From: Photobacterium piscicola
GTDB lineage: Bacteria; Pseudomonadota; Gammaproteobacteria; Enterobacterales; Vibrionaceae
Length of the DNA: 64,000 bases
Assembly (NCBI RefSeq): GCF_900166965.1
Contig: NZ_FUZI01000002.1
Coordinates: 1-64,000, forward strand
Direction: 5' to 3'
Shown here: positions 39,349-48,645 of the stretch, one piece after another
Position numbering within the stretch: the stretch's first letter is position 1
Layout: each line of letters begins with the position of its first letter
Position numbers and translations under genes: made by a program
The notes under the pieces: model-generated
Told to the model about the DNA's origin: nothing
Database searches by the model: none
The model's input: the letters and a program-made list of their open reading frames with translations, nothing else

Positions 39349-39706
39349 CCACACCTCGATAATTAATCATTTGTTTAATTATACGATCTATATTGTTCGC
39401 TTTATAAACAAATAATTACTCAAAGAGGTACAAATTGATTAATAATTAATTTTAAGAGTACCTAACAGCCATGATCTCGCTATTTTAACGATAAACACAC
39501 ACCAGTTTAATTCATAAAAATAAACCATAAAGCCGTTATCATTCACTATACTGAATGCTTATTACCATTTTTGATAATAAACATACCATTTTTGCCTATA
39601 TACCCATGTGGGCTATAGGCTCTAAAATGCTGCTCTTTTTCTTTTTGAACACCGCATTGCTTGCTGTTTTATAACACATTTTGCGGACTTAACCTGAGGG
39701 CCTTTA
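39349..39706. promoter_or_regulatory. Divergent region: inverted repeat and direct repeats
   Basis: This 358-bp gap holds no ORF. Near the regulator gene an inverted repeat AATCATTTGTTTA (39365-39377) faces TAAACAAATAATT (39405-39417), one mismatch, a candidate TetR operator. Nearer the permease, TACCATTTTTG occurs twice 21 bp apart (39563-39573, 39584-39594), i.e. two helical turns. The permease ATG has GAGGG six bases upstream. Confidence 0.4.
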
Positions 39707-41107
39707 ATGGGCGATATCGCAAAATCTGTTGCAAAGTTAAGCGTTTTCTCGATAATCATGATTACGATAACCTCGGTCGATAGTATCCGTAATTTACCGG
39801 GAGCAGCACTCTTAGGCAGCCATGCTATTTCTTTTTTCGTCCTTGCTGGTTTATGCTTTTTTGTACCAACAGCATTAGTTTGTGCCGAAATGAGTACCAC
39901 TTACCCGAAACAAGGCGGCGTTTACCTTTGGGGTAAAGAGACATTGGGACATAACTTTGGTTTTGTCACTGTGTGGTATCAATATGCTGAAAATATTGTT
40001 TATTATCCACCACTGATCTCATTTATCGTTGCGACAGGTACCTACCCATTTTTTCCACACCTAGCAGAAAATAATATTTTTATGTTAGTGATGATTAACG
40101 TTATCTTTTGGACGCTGACCTTAGTCAATATTTTTGGTCTACGTCTGTCATCACTAATTACGAATGTCTTTGGTATGATTGGTCTGATTTTTCCGATCTT
40201 ACTTATCATTGCATTAGGCGGATATTGGACATATACCAACCCAGAAGCATCGCACATTTCATTACGCCATGTTTCAGATTGGCTACCTGACTTTTCACAA
40301 AGTGGTATTGGCGCGAGTTTTACTGCTGTTGTTTTATCCCTAACAGGCATTGAAATTACGACCGCTTATGCCAATGAAGTGAAAAACCCACAAAAAGCCT
40401 ATCCTAAAGCATTACTCATTTCGACAGTGATGATTTTATTATCACTTACGGCTTGTTCACTATCCATTGCTGCTGTTGTTTCTCATAATAATTCAAGTTT
40501 AAGTGAAGGCATCATTCTCGCATTTAAAACCTTCTTTGAAGACATGAATTTACCATTCTTATTGCCTGTGATTGCACTTGCGATAGTATTTGGTAGCCTT
40601 GCCAGTTTAAATAATTGGATTATTGCACCAACAAAGAGTTTGCACGTAGCAGCAAAAGACAAGTTTATGCCAATACGGTTATCAAAAGAAAACCGTAATA
40701 AAGCCCCCGTTCCACTATTACTGTTACAAGGGGCTATCGTTAGCTTATTGTCATTAGTCTTTGTATTAGTACCTAACGTCAACCAAGGCATGTGGTTATT
40801 GAACATTCTTATGACGCAACTTTACATGGTAATGTACATTTGTATCTTTATCAGTTTCTTAGCATCACGTCGTAAGCATCAACATATTGATCGTCCATTC
40901 CGCGTTCCTGGTGGCAAAATCGGTATGGTTATAGCGTCAACGCTTGGATTAATCAGCTGTTTCATTACTATTTTTGTTTCTTTTGATGTACCAGCAAGCA
41001 TTGATAAAAATACCGCAGCTATTGCCTTAATTTCTGGCTTTATTATCTTTAGCCTACCCGCTATCGCCGCCATTATGTACCGTAAAAAACAATTACAATA
41101 CACTTAA
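39707..41107 (+). CDS. APC-family amino acid permease, glutamate:GABA antiporter-like
   Basis: A 466-residue 12-helix transporter of the amino acid-polyamine-organocation superfamily. The early segment S-V-D-S-I-R-N-L-P near 23-31 and the loop Y-P-K-Q-G-G-V-Y-L-W-G near 66-76 resemble the GadC/glutamate-GABA antiporter branch. No glutamate decarboxylase gene is adjacent, so the substrate is open. Single gene with terminator at 41134. Confidence 0.82.
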   Translation: MGDIAKSVAKLSVFSIIMITITSVDSIRNLPGAALLGSHAISFFVLAGLCFFVPTALVCAEMSTTYPKQGGVYLWGKETLGHNFGFVTVWYQYAENIVYYPPLISFIVATGTYPFFPHLAENNIFMLVMINVIFWTLTLVNIFGLRLSSLITNVFGMIGLIFPILLIIALGGYWTYTNPEASHISLRHVSDWLPDFSQSGIGASFTAVVLSLTGIEITTAYANEVKNPQKAYPKALLISTVMILLSLTACSLSIAAVVSHNNSSLSEGIILAFKTFFEDMNLPFLLPVIALAIVFGSLASLNNWIIAPTKSLHVAAKDKFMPIRLSKENRNKAPVPLLLLQGAIVSLLSLVFVLVPNVNQGMWLLNILMTQLYMVMYICIFISFLASRRKHQHIDRPFRVPGGKIGMVIASTLGLISCFITIFVSFDVPASIDKNTAAIALISGFIIFSLPAIAAIMYRKKQLQYT

Positions 41108-41133
41108 ATAGCAGCGTTATATCAAGCTTAGAA

Positions 41134-41166
41134 AAAAGCCGCAGCATTAAAAATGCTGCGGCTTTT
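41134..41166. terminator. Bidirectional terminator, permease / cysteine desulfidase
   Basis: 15-bp stem AAAAGCCGCAGCATT with its complement; T run on both strands. Confidence 0.9.
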
Positions 41167-41180
41167 CTTTAATTATCAAA

Positions 41181-42470
41181 TTATACAGACATAATATTAA
41201 TGATCGTTTTATCCGTATTCTTCATGCCTTCCGTCACCATACGCCCGATATTACGAATAGTCGTCTCAACATCATTAGCAACAATACCTTGTCCATGTGC
41301 CTCATGGTTATCAATTGCCATTAATGAACTTAAAGCTGCAGAGCTGGTTGAACTTTTTACTTTCATTGCACACGTCGACTTTGCGCCATCACAAAACATA
41401 CCCACGGTATCACTCAGTGTATTTTGAATAGCAAAACAAATCTTTTCAAATGAACCACCTTGAAGGTAAGTCATCGCCATTGAAGCCGCTGAACTAGTGA
41501 CAGCACAACCACAAAATGGCGATAATGGTGGATAGAAAGATTTCATATAAATCGCACCTAAGTGACTCATAATCAGTGCACGAGCAAGCTGTTCATCTGT
41601 TGATTTACAATGCTCAGCAAAAACAATTACCGGCATAGAAGCACAAATACCTTGATTACCACTGCCATAATTACTCATAGCTGGTAATGTCGCTCCTCCC
41701 ATTCTAGCATCAGAGGCAGCAGCGGAACGCATAACGGCACGATGTGCTAAATCATCACTTAATACACCACTATCGATGTTCTTTTGATAAGTACGCCCAA
41801 CCTGTAGACCGTATTTATTTTTTAAACCTTCATCAGATAAAGCAACCGTTAATTCACGTGCTTTTAGAATAAACTCAATATCTGCAAAATTAGCTTCAGT
41901 GGCAAACTTATAAATACCAGCAATAGAAATATCAATGTCATCACACACAGATGCCGTTGATTTTTGTTGTTGCTCACAGTCATTTAGAATTGTTGTATCA
42001 TATACAACCTCGCCATTTAACGTTTTCTTAATAACTTGAGTGTGTCCACCACTAATTTCAACCGTTGCAATATTATGCCCAGCTTTTGCTTCTGCATAAC
42101 AATAGATAAACTCTTCAACCTCTTTACGACCTACGTGTACTTTGCCAGCATCAATCAATTGCTGAGCTTTTTCTACATCATTTGACGTAATATTAACTAA
42201 AACTTCAAGGCCACCATCAGGGTTACCGCCGATAGCACCTACAGCAGAAGCAATGGACAAACCAATTTTACCCGTACCAGGTACAAACACACCCATTGAG
42301 TTCTTAAATAAGTTGTCTGAAACCTTTACCGTTAATTCTTCAACATCTTGCCCCAGTAATTGTGCAACCACTGCTGACGCATATGCTGCAGAAATAGGTT
42401 CAGTACAGCCAAATGCCGGCTTAACTACAGTATTAATGATTTTTGTATATTGCTTCCACTGTGCATTCAT
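41181..42470 (-). CDS. L-cysteine desulfidase (CyuA/YhaM, UPF0597 family)
   Basis: A 429-residue enzyme of the YhaM/CyuA family, which degrades cysteine to sulfide, ammonia and pyruvate through a 2-aminoacrylate intermediate. The family relies on an Fe-S cluster. Candidate Cys are in F-G-C-T-E-P near 21, P-F-C-G-C-A near 305 and F-C-D-G-A-K near 347. The ATG has AAGGG upstream. It precedes, on its strand, nothing but a terminator, and follows ridA, which clears the same intermediate. E. coli CyuA is in another setting (with a transporter). Confidence 0.88.
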   Translation of the reverse strand: MNAQWKQYTKIINTVVKPAFGCTEPISAAYASAVVAQLLGQDVEELTVKVSDNLFKNSMGVFVPGTGKIGLSIASAVGAIGGNPDGGLEVLVNITSNDVEKAQQLIDAGKVHVGRKEVEEFIYCYAEAKAGHNIATVEISGGHTQVIKKTLNGEVVYDTTILNDCEQQQKSTASVCDDIDISIAGIYKFATEANFADIEFILKARELTVALSDEGLKNKYGLQVGRTYQKNIDSGVLSDDLAHRAVMRSAAASDARMGGATLPAMSNYGSGNQGICASMPVIVFAEHCKSTDEQLARALIMSHLGAIYMKSFYPPLSPFCGCAVTSSAASMAMTYLQGGSFEKICFAIQNTLSDTVGMFCDGAKSTCAMKVKSSTSSAALSSLMAIDNHEAHGQGIVANDVETTIRNIGRMVTEGMKNTDKTIINIMSV

Positions 42471-42520
42471 ATTGGTGACCCTTAGTACTTCTAATTATTT
42501 TAGCTATTATTGTTGATATA

Positions 42521-42901
42521 TTATTTACGGTATGCGATTGCCTCTATCTCTACCAATGCCCCCATTGGTAAATCTTTCACCGCGAAACAACTACGTGCAG
42601 GACATTCAGTTTTAAAGAACTGAGCATAAACTTCATTAAACGCGGCAAAGTCACTAATATTAGCTAAGTAACAGGTTGTTTTAACAACCGTATCCATATC
42701 ACCACCACCAGCCTCAATAACTGAACGTAAGTTAACTAGAGACTGATATGATTGTTCCGCAACACCACCATCAACAATGCCACCTTTCTCTTTACATACA
42801 GGTAACTGACCTGAAGTAAAGATTAAATCACCAAATGCATTACCGTGAGAATAAGGACCAATTGCATCAGGAGCTGTTTTTGACGTAATTACTTTTGACA
42901 T
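42521..42901 (-). CDS. ridA: RidA-family 2-iminobutanoate/2-iminopropanoate deaminase
   Basis: A 126-residue trimeric YjgF/RidA protein that hydrolyses toxic enamine/imine products of PLP enzymes. Family features: G-P-Y-S-H-G near 16-21, F-T-S-G-Q-L-P near 28-34, C-P-A-R-S near 99-103 with the substrate Arg, and a final V-E-I-E-A-I-A. The upstream position in one unit with the cysteine desulfidase, 50 bp apart, fits detoxifying its 2-aminoacrylate. Confidence 0.9.
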   Translation of the reverse strand: MSKVITSKTAPDAIGPYSHGNAFGDLIFTSGQLPVCKEKGGIVDGGVAEQSYQSLVNLRSVIEAGGGDMDTVVKTTCYLANISDFAAFNEVYAQFFKTECPARSCFAVKDLPMGALVEIEAIAYRK

Positions 42902-43228
42902 GTGTTTTATCTCTCATTACTTAAAATTCAAATTTATTTTAACAATCGAAATATGGAGCATGCAATTTTTTTTGCAAATTTAACTGGAATCATAAATTTC
43001 ATATTTGAATATAAAATTACAACCTCTTATTAAATATAAGTTTAATTAGCCAAATGTTGCTATTAAACTAATTAAAGTTACAACACATGGCATCTCAACT
43101 TGTTTCATTAGTTTGCAAAACTAAAAATAATCAAATATATTTGCATTGGAAAAATAATATAAAAGTCGCACAGATTATTTTTTTGCAATTATTTTTGACT
43201 TATGACAATTATTAAAAGTAGGCCAGTA
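42902..43228. promoter_or_regulatory. Divergent ridA-azlC region with TTTGCA motifs
   Basis: A 327-bp AT-rich gap. TTTGCAAA, an 8-bp palindrome, occurs at 42971-42978 and 43112-43119; related TTTGCATT and TTTGCAAT are at 43140 and 43182. The cluster could bind a regulator common to ridA-cysteine desulfidase and azlCD, for example of the Lrp type, but no protein partner is shown. Confidence 0.3.
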
Positions 43229-44014
43229 ATGAAGAAACAATTAATACAAGCAGGGCTAAAAGCGATCTTCCCTCTCTGTGTGGGAGCCTTTCCTTTTTCC
43301 TTCATTGTTGGGGCTATCAGCATTAACGCTGGTATGTCAGTACTACAAAGTACTCTATGGTCATTGACTGTTTTTGCTGGATCGGCACAAATGGTTGCAC
43401 TTGGTTTAATCCAATCATCAACAGAAATTATTGTTATTTTCATTACTACTTTTGTGATTAATTTACGTCATATCCTTTATAGCGCGTCACTATCTGAATA
43501 CGTCAAAGAATACAGCATGCCAACACGAATACTGATGTCATACGGATTAACAGATGAGGTTTATGCCGCGACGATTGGCGAGATGAAACAAGAAAAACCA
43601 GGGCGACAATGGTTTTATCTAGCGGCAATGTTTGGTTTTTGGGTCAACTGGGTTATTGCTGATTTCTGTGGTGCCATGATTGGATCATCATTCCCCCACA
43701 TTGCAGATTACGGCTTAGATTTTGCGATGGTTGCAGCATTTATCGCAATTGTAATACCACAAGTTAAAAGTCGAGAATGTATTGTGGCGGCCGTGGTAGC
43801 AACAATAACAGGGATCTTACTCTCAGGTTTACCTTATTCATTAGGTCTTGTTATTGCGGCAATTATTGGTGTTTATGCTGGCTACAAAATGGATATTTCA
43901 ACAGAAAGGACGGATCACAAAATAAAAGCAGAAACAAAGAAAATACTGTTAAAAGAATTAGAAGAAGAGCAACAACGCCCTCTTTTATCAACGACTACCG
44001 TTAACCAAAAATAA
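43229..44014 (+). CDS. azlC: Branched-chain amino acid exporter subunit AzlC
   Basis: A 261-residue membrane protein of the AzlC family, the large subunit of the AzlCD exporter of branched-chain amino acids. Typical features: F-V-I-N-L-R-H-I-L-Y-S-A-S near 75-87 and Y-G-L-T-D-E-V-Y near 103-110. A basic, glutamate-rich tail of about 40 residues extends beyond the last helix. Start at 43229 (MKKQ) has AGTAGG six bases upstream; the upstream ATG at 43202 has none. Confidence 0.85.
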   Translation: MKKQLIQAGLKAIFPLCVGAFPFSFIVGAISINAGMSVLQSTLWSLTVFAGSAQMVALGLIQSSTEIIVIFITTFVINLRHILYSASLSEYVKEYSMPTRILMSYGLTDEVYAATIGEMKQEKPGRQWFYLAAMFGFWVNWVIADFCGAMIGSSFPHIADYGLDFAMVAAFIAIVIPQVKSRECIVAAVVATITGILLSGLPYSLGLVIAAIIGVYAGYKMDISTERTDHKIKAETKKILLKELEEEQQRPLLSTTTVNQK

Positions 44015-44025
44015 GGACCATAACC

Positions 44026-44409
44026 ATGCATACTCATCCACATTTTGCTTTAAACAATGATTATGTTCTTTATTTAACACTTGCAATGATTGCTGCAACT
44101 TTTATCATTCGTTTTGCAGTCATTGGTATGGCGGGACGTTTTACAATGTCTGAACGTTTTAAGAAAACATTACGTTTCGTTCCGGTTACTGTTTTACCCG
44201 CGATTATTGCTGTTGAAATTTTAGGAAAAGGTTCAAATTTTGCTTTCAATCTAGAAAACCCAAAAGTATTAGCTGCGATTGTTTGTACCATTATCAGTCT
44301 ACGTTTTGGTCTTATTTGGGTAGTTATTGGTGGTCTAGTTTCATTAATTTTATTCCAAACATACCTTGATCCTATTGTACAATTTCTTCATCACCTCACA
44401 TGTTGTTAA
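44026..44409 (+). CDS. azlD: AzlD-family small exporter subunit
   Basis: A 127-residue protein with four predicted helices and no other domain, the partner of AzlC (12 bp upstream, translationally near). A-T-F-I-I-R-F near 24-30 and R-F-V-P-V-T-V-L-P-A near 49-58 are family-like. Terminator at 44432. Confidence 0.85.
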   Translation: MHTHPHFALNNDYVLYLTLAMIAATFIIRFAVIGMAGRFTMSERFKKTLRFVPVTVLPAIIAVEILGKGSNFAFNLENPKVLAAIVCTIISLRFGLIWVVIGGLVSLILFQTYLDPIVQFLHHLTCC

Positions 44410-44431
44410 TTTATAAAAATACCCCCTGATT

Positions 44432-44459
44432 AAACCGAGCATCATTTGCTCGGTTTTTT
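44432..44459 (+). terminator. Terminator of azlCD
   Basis: Stem AAACCGAGC / GCTCGGTTT, 7-base loop, T run. Confidence 0.88.
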
Positions 44460-44477
44460 ATTTTAATGTATCAATAA

Positions 44478-45320
44478 TTATCGGTATTTTTTTAATGATG
44501 CAAATATTGCTGCGGTAATAATAAATAAAATACCGAACAATGTTGTCACTGTTGGCTTTTCAGCAAATAAAACCCATACAAACATAATGGCATAAACAGG
44601 CTCTAAAGTGATGATCATTGAAACTGTTTTTGCTTTTAACCCTTGTAATGAAAAAACCAATAATGTTTGTGCAATTGCCGTCGAAAACACTCCTAAAATA
44701 ACCATCAAGAACATATCGATAGGCTGTAATGTGAACATTCCTGTCATACCAAAAGGTAATGATAATAAAAGACAGCCAAGACACTGAGCAAATGCTGATT
44801 GTAATGGATGAATTTTAAGGCTGATACTTCGATTAAAGATAATAAATAAGGCATTCGTAATCGCCGCTAAAATACCCCACACTAAACCAAGATTATTTAT
44901 ATCAAACGAGAAATGAGGAGTAATAATAATTAAACCAATTGCAATAAGAATACATATCAATATATCAATTGGACCAATCTTTTTCCCCATAAACACAGAT
45001 TCAATTAATATGATAAATAAAGGGAAACAGGCAAACCCTAACGTTCCAACTGCTACGCCCCCTTTTTTTACACCCATAAAAAAACAAAACCAATGTATTG
45101 CGAGTAACGAACCATTTAAGATAAGTTTAAAAATGGCACTTTTTGTTGCAGTTGGAAAAAAAGATTGATGATCTAATTTCAATAAAATAATAAGAGTTAG
45201 TACTGCTAACAAACTGCGACCAAAAACAATGGTCATAACACTGACATTAAGTTGCTCACCAATCACTGCTGATAGCCCAAAAAGAATCGCGGTGATTTGT
45301 ATAGATAAGTAATATTTCAT
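44478..45320 (-). CDS. EamA-family (DMT) transporter
   Basis: A 280-residue protein with about ten helices in two EamA repeats, an exporter of small metabolites. The repeats are visible in F-G-R-S-L-L-A-V-L near 33-41 and in L-E-P-V-Y-A-I near 238-244. Substrate unknown. I use the ATG at 45320; the longer TTG start at 45344 is not supported by a ribosome-binding site. Monocistronic. Confidence 0.82.
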   Translation of the reverse strand: MKYYLSIQITAILFGLSAVIGEQLNVSVMTIVFGRSLLAVLTLIILLKLDHQSFFPTATKSAIFKLILNGSLLAIHWFCFFMGVKKGGVAVGTLGFACFPLFIILIESVFMGKKIGPIDILICILIAIGLIIITPHFSFDINNLGLVWGILAAITNALFIIFNRSISLKIHPLQSAFAQCLGCLLLSLPFGMTGMFTLQPIDMFLMVILGVFSTAIAQTLLVFSLQGLKAKTVSMIITLEPVYAIMFVWVLFAEKPTVTTLFGILFIITAAIFASLKKYR

Positions 45321-45403
45321 AAGTTTAATCTTAAAATAGGGCAATGATTTTTGTATTTAACAAATGCGAAGTAAAAAATAGTCACGTTTGGCTAATTTAT
45401 CTC

Positions 45404-45832
45404 TTACTCATTATCAACAATTGGCATCGGTAATACTGCCGTACTACTGTCCATTGGACGCAGATAGTTTTGCCATAATGTCAGTGTTCGTTGTTGAGTT
45501 ATTGCTAATTGACAAGATAACGCCATCACTCCACGAATGGTTCCCTGTTGCCACTGTGTGTATACAGCATTACATTCTGTCTTGCGATATAGTAACCATT
45601 GTTTTTGTGCAATATTAATAGCATCAACCAATGCTTTATCTGCACTGTTTTGATGAATACTTTGTGCTAAATAAACTTGTAACTGCTGTTCAGCAAGAGC
45701 TAATTTATCTTCAGCGCATTGATTAATTTCAAGTGTCGAATACGCCTCATCACAATTAAGTGTTGCGGTTTGTGTTGATGCCATCACTGAACCAGAGATC
45801 ACTAGCACACATATTGCCCATAATATTTTCAT
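45404..45832 (-). CDS. LprI-like (DUF1311) periplasmic protein
   Basis: A 142-residue secreted protein with a signal peptide cleaved around A-S-T near 19-20. The N-terminal half has two Cys in L-N-C-D and I-N-Q-C-A-E, and a third pair further along (E-C-N-A, L-S-C-Q), with W-L-L-Y-R between. That Cys and Trp arrangement matches the LprI/DUF1311 family, which includes lysozyme inhibitors. Inhibitory activity here is inferred. Confidence 0.8.
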   Translation of the reverse strand: MKILWAICVLVISGSVMASTQTATLNCDEAYSTLEINQCAEDKLALAEQQLQVYLAQSIHQNSADKALVDAINIAQKQWLLYRKTECNAVYTQWQQGTIRGVMALSCQLAITQQRTLTLWQNYLRPMDSSTAVLPMPIVDNE

Positions 45833-45987
45833 GTTGTCTTCTCTCTATTTTTCTAATTTTTATTTGTCTATTTTTAAGCTATCTCTTTATATTAATAAGG
45901 CTGATAACACTAAATCATGACACATTTGCAAAATTAATAAATTATTTAACTGAAATGTGGATTTTATATTTCCACATGCGAGTTATA

Positions 45988-46067
45988 ATGATGGAGGAAG
46001 TGGCCTCATAGGCGATTCACCCTATTTGGCGGACTTATTTATCGATTCTCATCATAAATTCGCCTAT
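45988..46067 (+). promoter_or_regulatory. Possible structured 5' leader of the CorC-like gene
   Basis: Two interleaved complementary pairs can be read: ATGATGGAG (45988-45996) with CTCATCAT (46048-46055), and ATAGGCGA (46008-46015) with TCGCCTAT (46060-46067). They cross, so they would form a pseudoknot or two exclusive structures. A short ATAGG / CCTAT hairpin (46008-46012 with 46021-46025) competes. It ends about 20 bases before the ATG. Confidence 0.4.
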
Positions 46068-46086
46068 TTTATTGCTAGGAGTTTTA

Positions 46087-47397
46087 ATGAGTATCGCAAT
46101 CCTTATTTTTTTGGTTATTCTAAATGGCTGGTTTGCCATGTCAGAAATAGCCCTTGTTACTTCACGTAAAAATCGTCTACAAGTACTTGCAGACGAAGGT
46201 AATACTGCAGCAATTACAGCATTAAAATTAGCCAATAAACCAACCACTTTTCTATCAACCATTCAAATTGGCATTACCATTATTGGTATTCTAAACGGTG
46301 TTATCGGTGAAGCAGCGCTTGCTGGACCTATTTCGTCATGGCTAACCTCTTTTGGTGTTCAAGCCCATACAGCATCAGTTTCCGCAACTATCATTGCTGT
46401 TATTATCATCACTTATTTCTCTATTGTTATTGGTGAACTAATACCGAAGCGTTATGCTCAAGTCAATGCAGAGCCATTAGCACTACGTGTTGCACGTCCC
46501 ATTGCTTTTTTATCCAGCTTATCGCGTCCCTTTATTATCTTATTGGCGGGATCTACTGAGTTATTTTTACGTATATTTAGTAAAAGCACCACCAACAGTA
46601 CTCATTTAACAGAAGAAGATATCAAAGCCATTATAACTGAAGGCTCTCAAACCGGTATTATTCACCAGCAAGAACATACTATGGTGCGTAATGTGTTCCA
46701 TTTTGATGATCGTAAAATTTCATCAATGATGACACCTAGAAACGCGATTAGTTACCTTGATCTTGACCATACCGTAGAAAGTTATCAGCAAAAATTACTG
46801 GCGAGTCCTTTCTCATGTTTACCCGTTTGCAGCCACACAATCGACGATATTAAAGGCACGATCACAGCTAAACAATTACTACAATTTGAACTCGACAACA
46901 GTAAAGACACACCTAAAAATATTATTGATTATGTTACTCAACCACTCTTTATACCTGAAACATGGACAGGTACAGACCTGCTAGATATGTTCCAAGATTC
47001 TGGTGCTGAAATTGCATTTGTCGTCGATGAATACGGCGATATTCAAGGAATAGTCACACCACGAGATATACTTGAAGCACTGACAGGCAAATTTAACTCG
47101 CAAGATCCTACTGACGTGTGGTCGAAAAAAATAGCTGATAATAATTGGCATCTCGATGGATTAATTCCAATCACAGTTGTAAAAGACTTATTAGATTTAA
47201 AAAAATTACCCGATGAAGATCAAAATGGCTATCAAACATTAAATGGCATGTTAATGTGGATTAAAGGTGGATTACCTAAAAATGGTGACATCATTAATTG
47301 GCAACGATGGCGTTTTGAAATCCTTGTCATTGAACACAACCGCATTGAAAAAGTGAATGTATCTCTACGTCCATCAACAAAACAACCTCACAAATAA
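46087..47397 (+). CDS. HlyC/CorC-family membrane protein with CBS domains
   Basis: A 436-residue protein with an N-terminal DUF21 (CNNM) domain of 3-4 helices (about 1-145; E-I-A-L-V-T-S-R-K-N-R near 20), two CBS domains (about 200-320) and a C-terminal CorC_HlyC transport-associated domain (about 340-425). Relatives YtfL and YfjD of E. coli and the CNNM proteins are linked to magnesium/cobalt handling; the old hemolysin name is not a demonstrated function. AGGAG five bases upstream of the ATG at 46087. Confidence 0.88.
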   Translation: MSIAILIFLVILNGWFAMSEIALVTSRKNRLQVLADEGNTAAITALKLANKPTTFLSTIQIGITIIGILNGVIGEAALAGPISSWLTSFGVQAHTASVSATIIAVIIITYFSIVIGELIPKRYAQVNAEPLALRVARPIAFLSSLSRPFIILLAGSTELFLRIFSKSTTNSTHLTEEDIKAIITEGSQTGIIHQQEHTMVRNVFHFDDRKISSMMTPRNAISYLDLDHTVESYQQKLLASPFSCLPVCSHTIDDIKGTITAKQLLQFELDNSKDTPKNIIDYVTQPLFIPETWTGTDLLDMFQDSGAEIAFVVDEYGDIQGIVTPRDILEALTGKFNSQDPTDVWSKKIADNNWHLDGLIPITVVKDLLDLKKLPDEDQNGYQTLNGMLMWIKGGLPKNGDIINWQRWRFEILVIEHNRIEKVNVSLRPSTKQPHK

Positions 47398-47407
47398 AAG
47401 CTATCAA

Positions 47408-47436
47408 TGAGTATCTGCTTGCACAGCAGATACTCA
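47408..47436. terminator. Hairpin between CorC-like and chitin-binding genes
   Basis: Perfect 11-bp stem TGAGTATCTGC / GCAGATACTCA, loop 7. No long T run; it lies between two convergent genes. Confidence 0.55.
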
Positions 47437-47447
47437 GTACAATAGTC

Positions 47448-47951
47448 TTACTTTACTCGAGACCACGCATCACGCCAGTGTTGTGTTTTACCAGGAGCAT
47501 ACCCTGCCAACTCACACCATGGTGTTGCAGGCCAATCACGGCAACGGTACACATTACCATTTGGCATACGTACTCTATCGCCCGCACTGTATTTAAAGCC
47601 TTCACGATAACGCGTCACTTTAAAACTATTGGGCTTAGTATAATCATTATCATTGTAGTCATTATCGTCATAATTATTATCATTGCCATTAAGACGAATT
47701 AACTTCCATGGGCCAGATTCATTATTACGCTGAGGACGATCACCTTGCGTCCACCATTTAGCGACCCACAGTCGTCCAACATAACGTACGCTATCACCTT
47801 TGTTATATACAGACTCTTTATTCCATGTCTGCAATCCTGATTGTCCACTCGGTAAGATCGTTGGACGATCATTTGCAAGTGCTACCGATGAAACAGTAGT
47901 CAGTGATAATGTGCTTAATACACACATAACAAGCAATGCGCTTTTTTTCAT
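47448..47951 (-). CDS. Secreted protein with two carbohydrate-binding modules
   Basis: A 167-residue secreted protein. A signal peptide (about 1-26, A-L-A cleavage) leads to a first chitin-binding type 3/CBM5-12-like module (about 40-87): W-N-K-E-S-V-Y-N-K-G-D near 43-53, W-V-A-K-W-W-T-Q-G near 62-70, G-P-W-K-L. An Asn/Asp/Tyr-rich low-complexity linker follows (about 89-105, repeats of N-D-x-D-Y), then a second Cys-containing module (about 110-165) with A-G-D-R-V and a closing W-R-D-A-W. No catalytic domain. It is therefore a binding-only protein, plausibly for chitin, peptidoglycan or another glycan. Confidence 0.75.
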   Translation of the reverse strand: MKKSALLVMCVLSTLSLTTVSSVALANDRPTILPSGQSGLQTWNKESVYNKGDSVRYVGRLWVAKWWTQGDRPQRNNESGPWKLIRLNGNDNNYDDNDYNDNDYTKPNSFKVTRYREGFKYSAGDRVRMPNGNVYRCRDWPATPWCELAGYAPGKTQHWRDAWSRVK

Positions 47952-48075
47952 AATAATAGTGATCCCTACTTACAATAAAAATATGGTGAAATAACCACCA
48001 CTCGTATTTTATAAATTATAACTGATACCAATAGATAATCAGCAAACAATATTGTAAGTAAGCGTATCTAAACGA

Positions 48076-48357
48076 TTAGTAACCACCCGTTTTACTGTAT
48101 TCCTCTTCAGCAAATTTCTTTCCATCCGCAGCGGCTGCTTGGCAAGCTTGAGGATCAACATCACCACGGTTAACTACATAATGAGTTAATTGCTGTGCTT
48201 TTTGAGTACGATTAAAAAACTCATGATAACCAATATTTCTGCATAATTCCCAAGATGACACGCCAGCTGCATTATCAACGGTATAACTATTTGATGGTGT
48301 TCCTGCACATCCTACTACTGTAATTGCTATAGCTGCTGCTATTATTATCTTTTTCAT
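48076..48357 (-). CDS. Small lipoprotein of unknown function
   Basis: A 93-residue lipoprotein with lipobox V-V-G-C (Cys17), then a mostly helical, charged domain. AAGGGG ribosome-binding site. Two further Cys (W-E-L-C-R, Q-A-C-Q) may form a disulphide. Single gene, no function recognised. Confidence 0.75.
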   Translation of the reverse strand: MKKIIIAAAIAITVVGCAGTPSNSYTVDNAAGVSSWELCRNIGYHEFFNRTQKAQQLTHYVVNRGDVDPQACQAAAADGKKFAEEEYSKTGGY

Positions 48358-48645
48358 ACTTATCCCCTTACGCCATCCATCTACGACAATATTATCTCTA
48401 TGATGCTAATAGCTATTTTTTATATGCTGTTATCTTAGTCTACAGAGCAACACTATAACAACTGAATCTATTATCATCTCTCTTGTGCCAATAAAATCTG
48501 ACAATAAAAACACGCTATAAGGTATATTTTAAGATTGGATATAATTGCTCATATTGGAATAAAAATTTCACTTTTACGCTAGTAATTAAGCGTAAATTAG
48601 CATAAGTTGCGAAGCAATATTAATACCGTGATCAGGATACTTTCC

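Noticed and set aside
47800-47994. Plus-strand ORF over the CBM protein
   Set aside because: Overlaps the signal peptide of the minus-strand gene and has no independent support.
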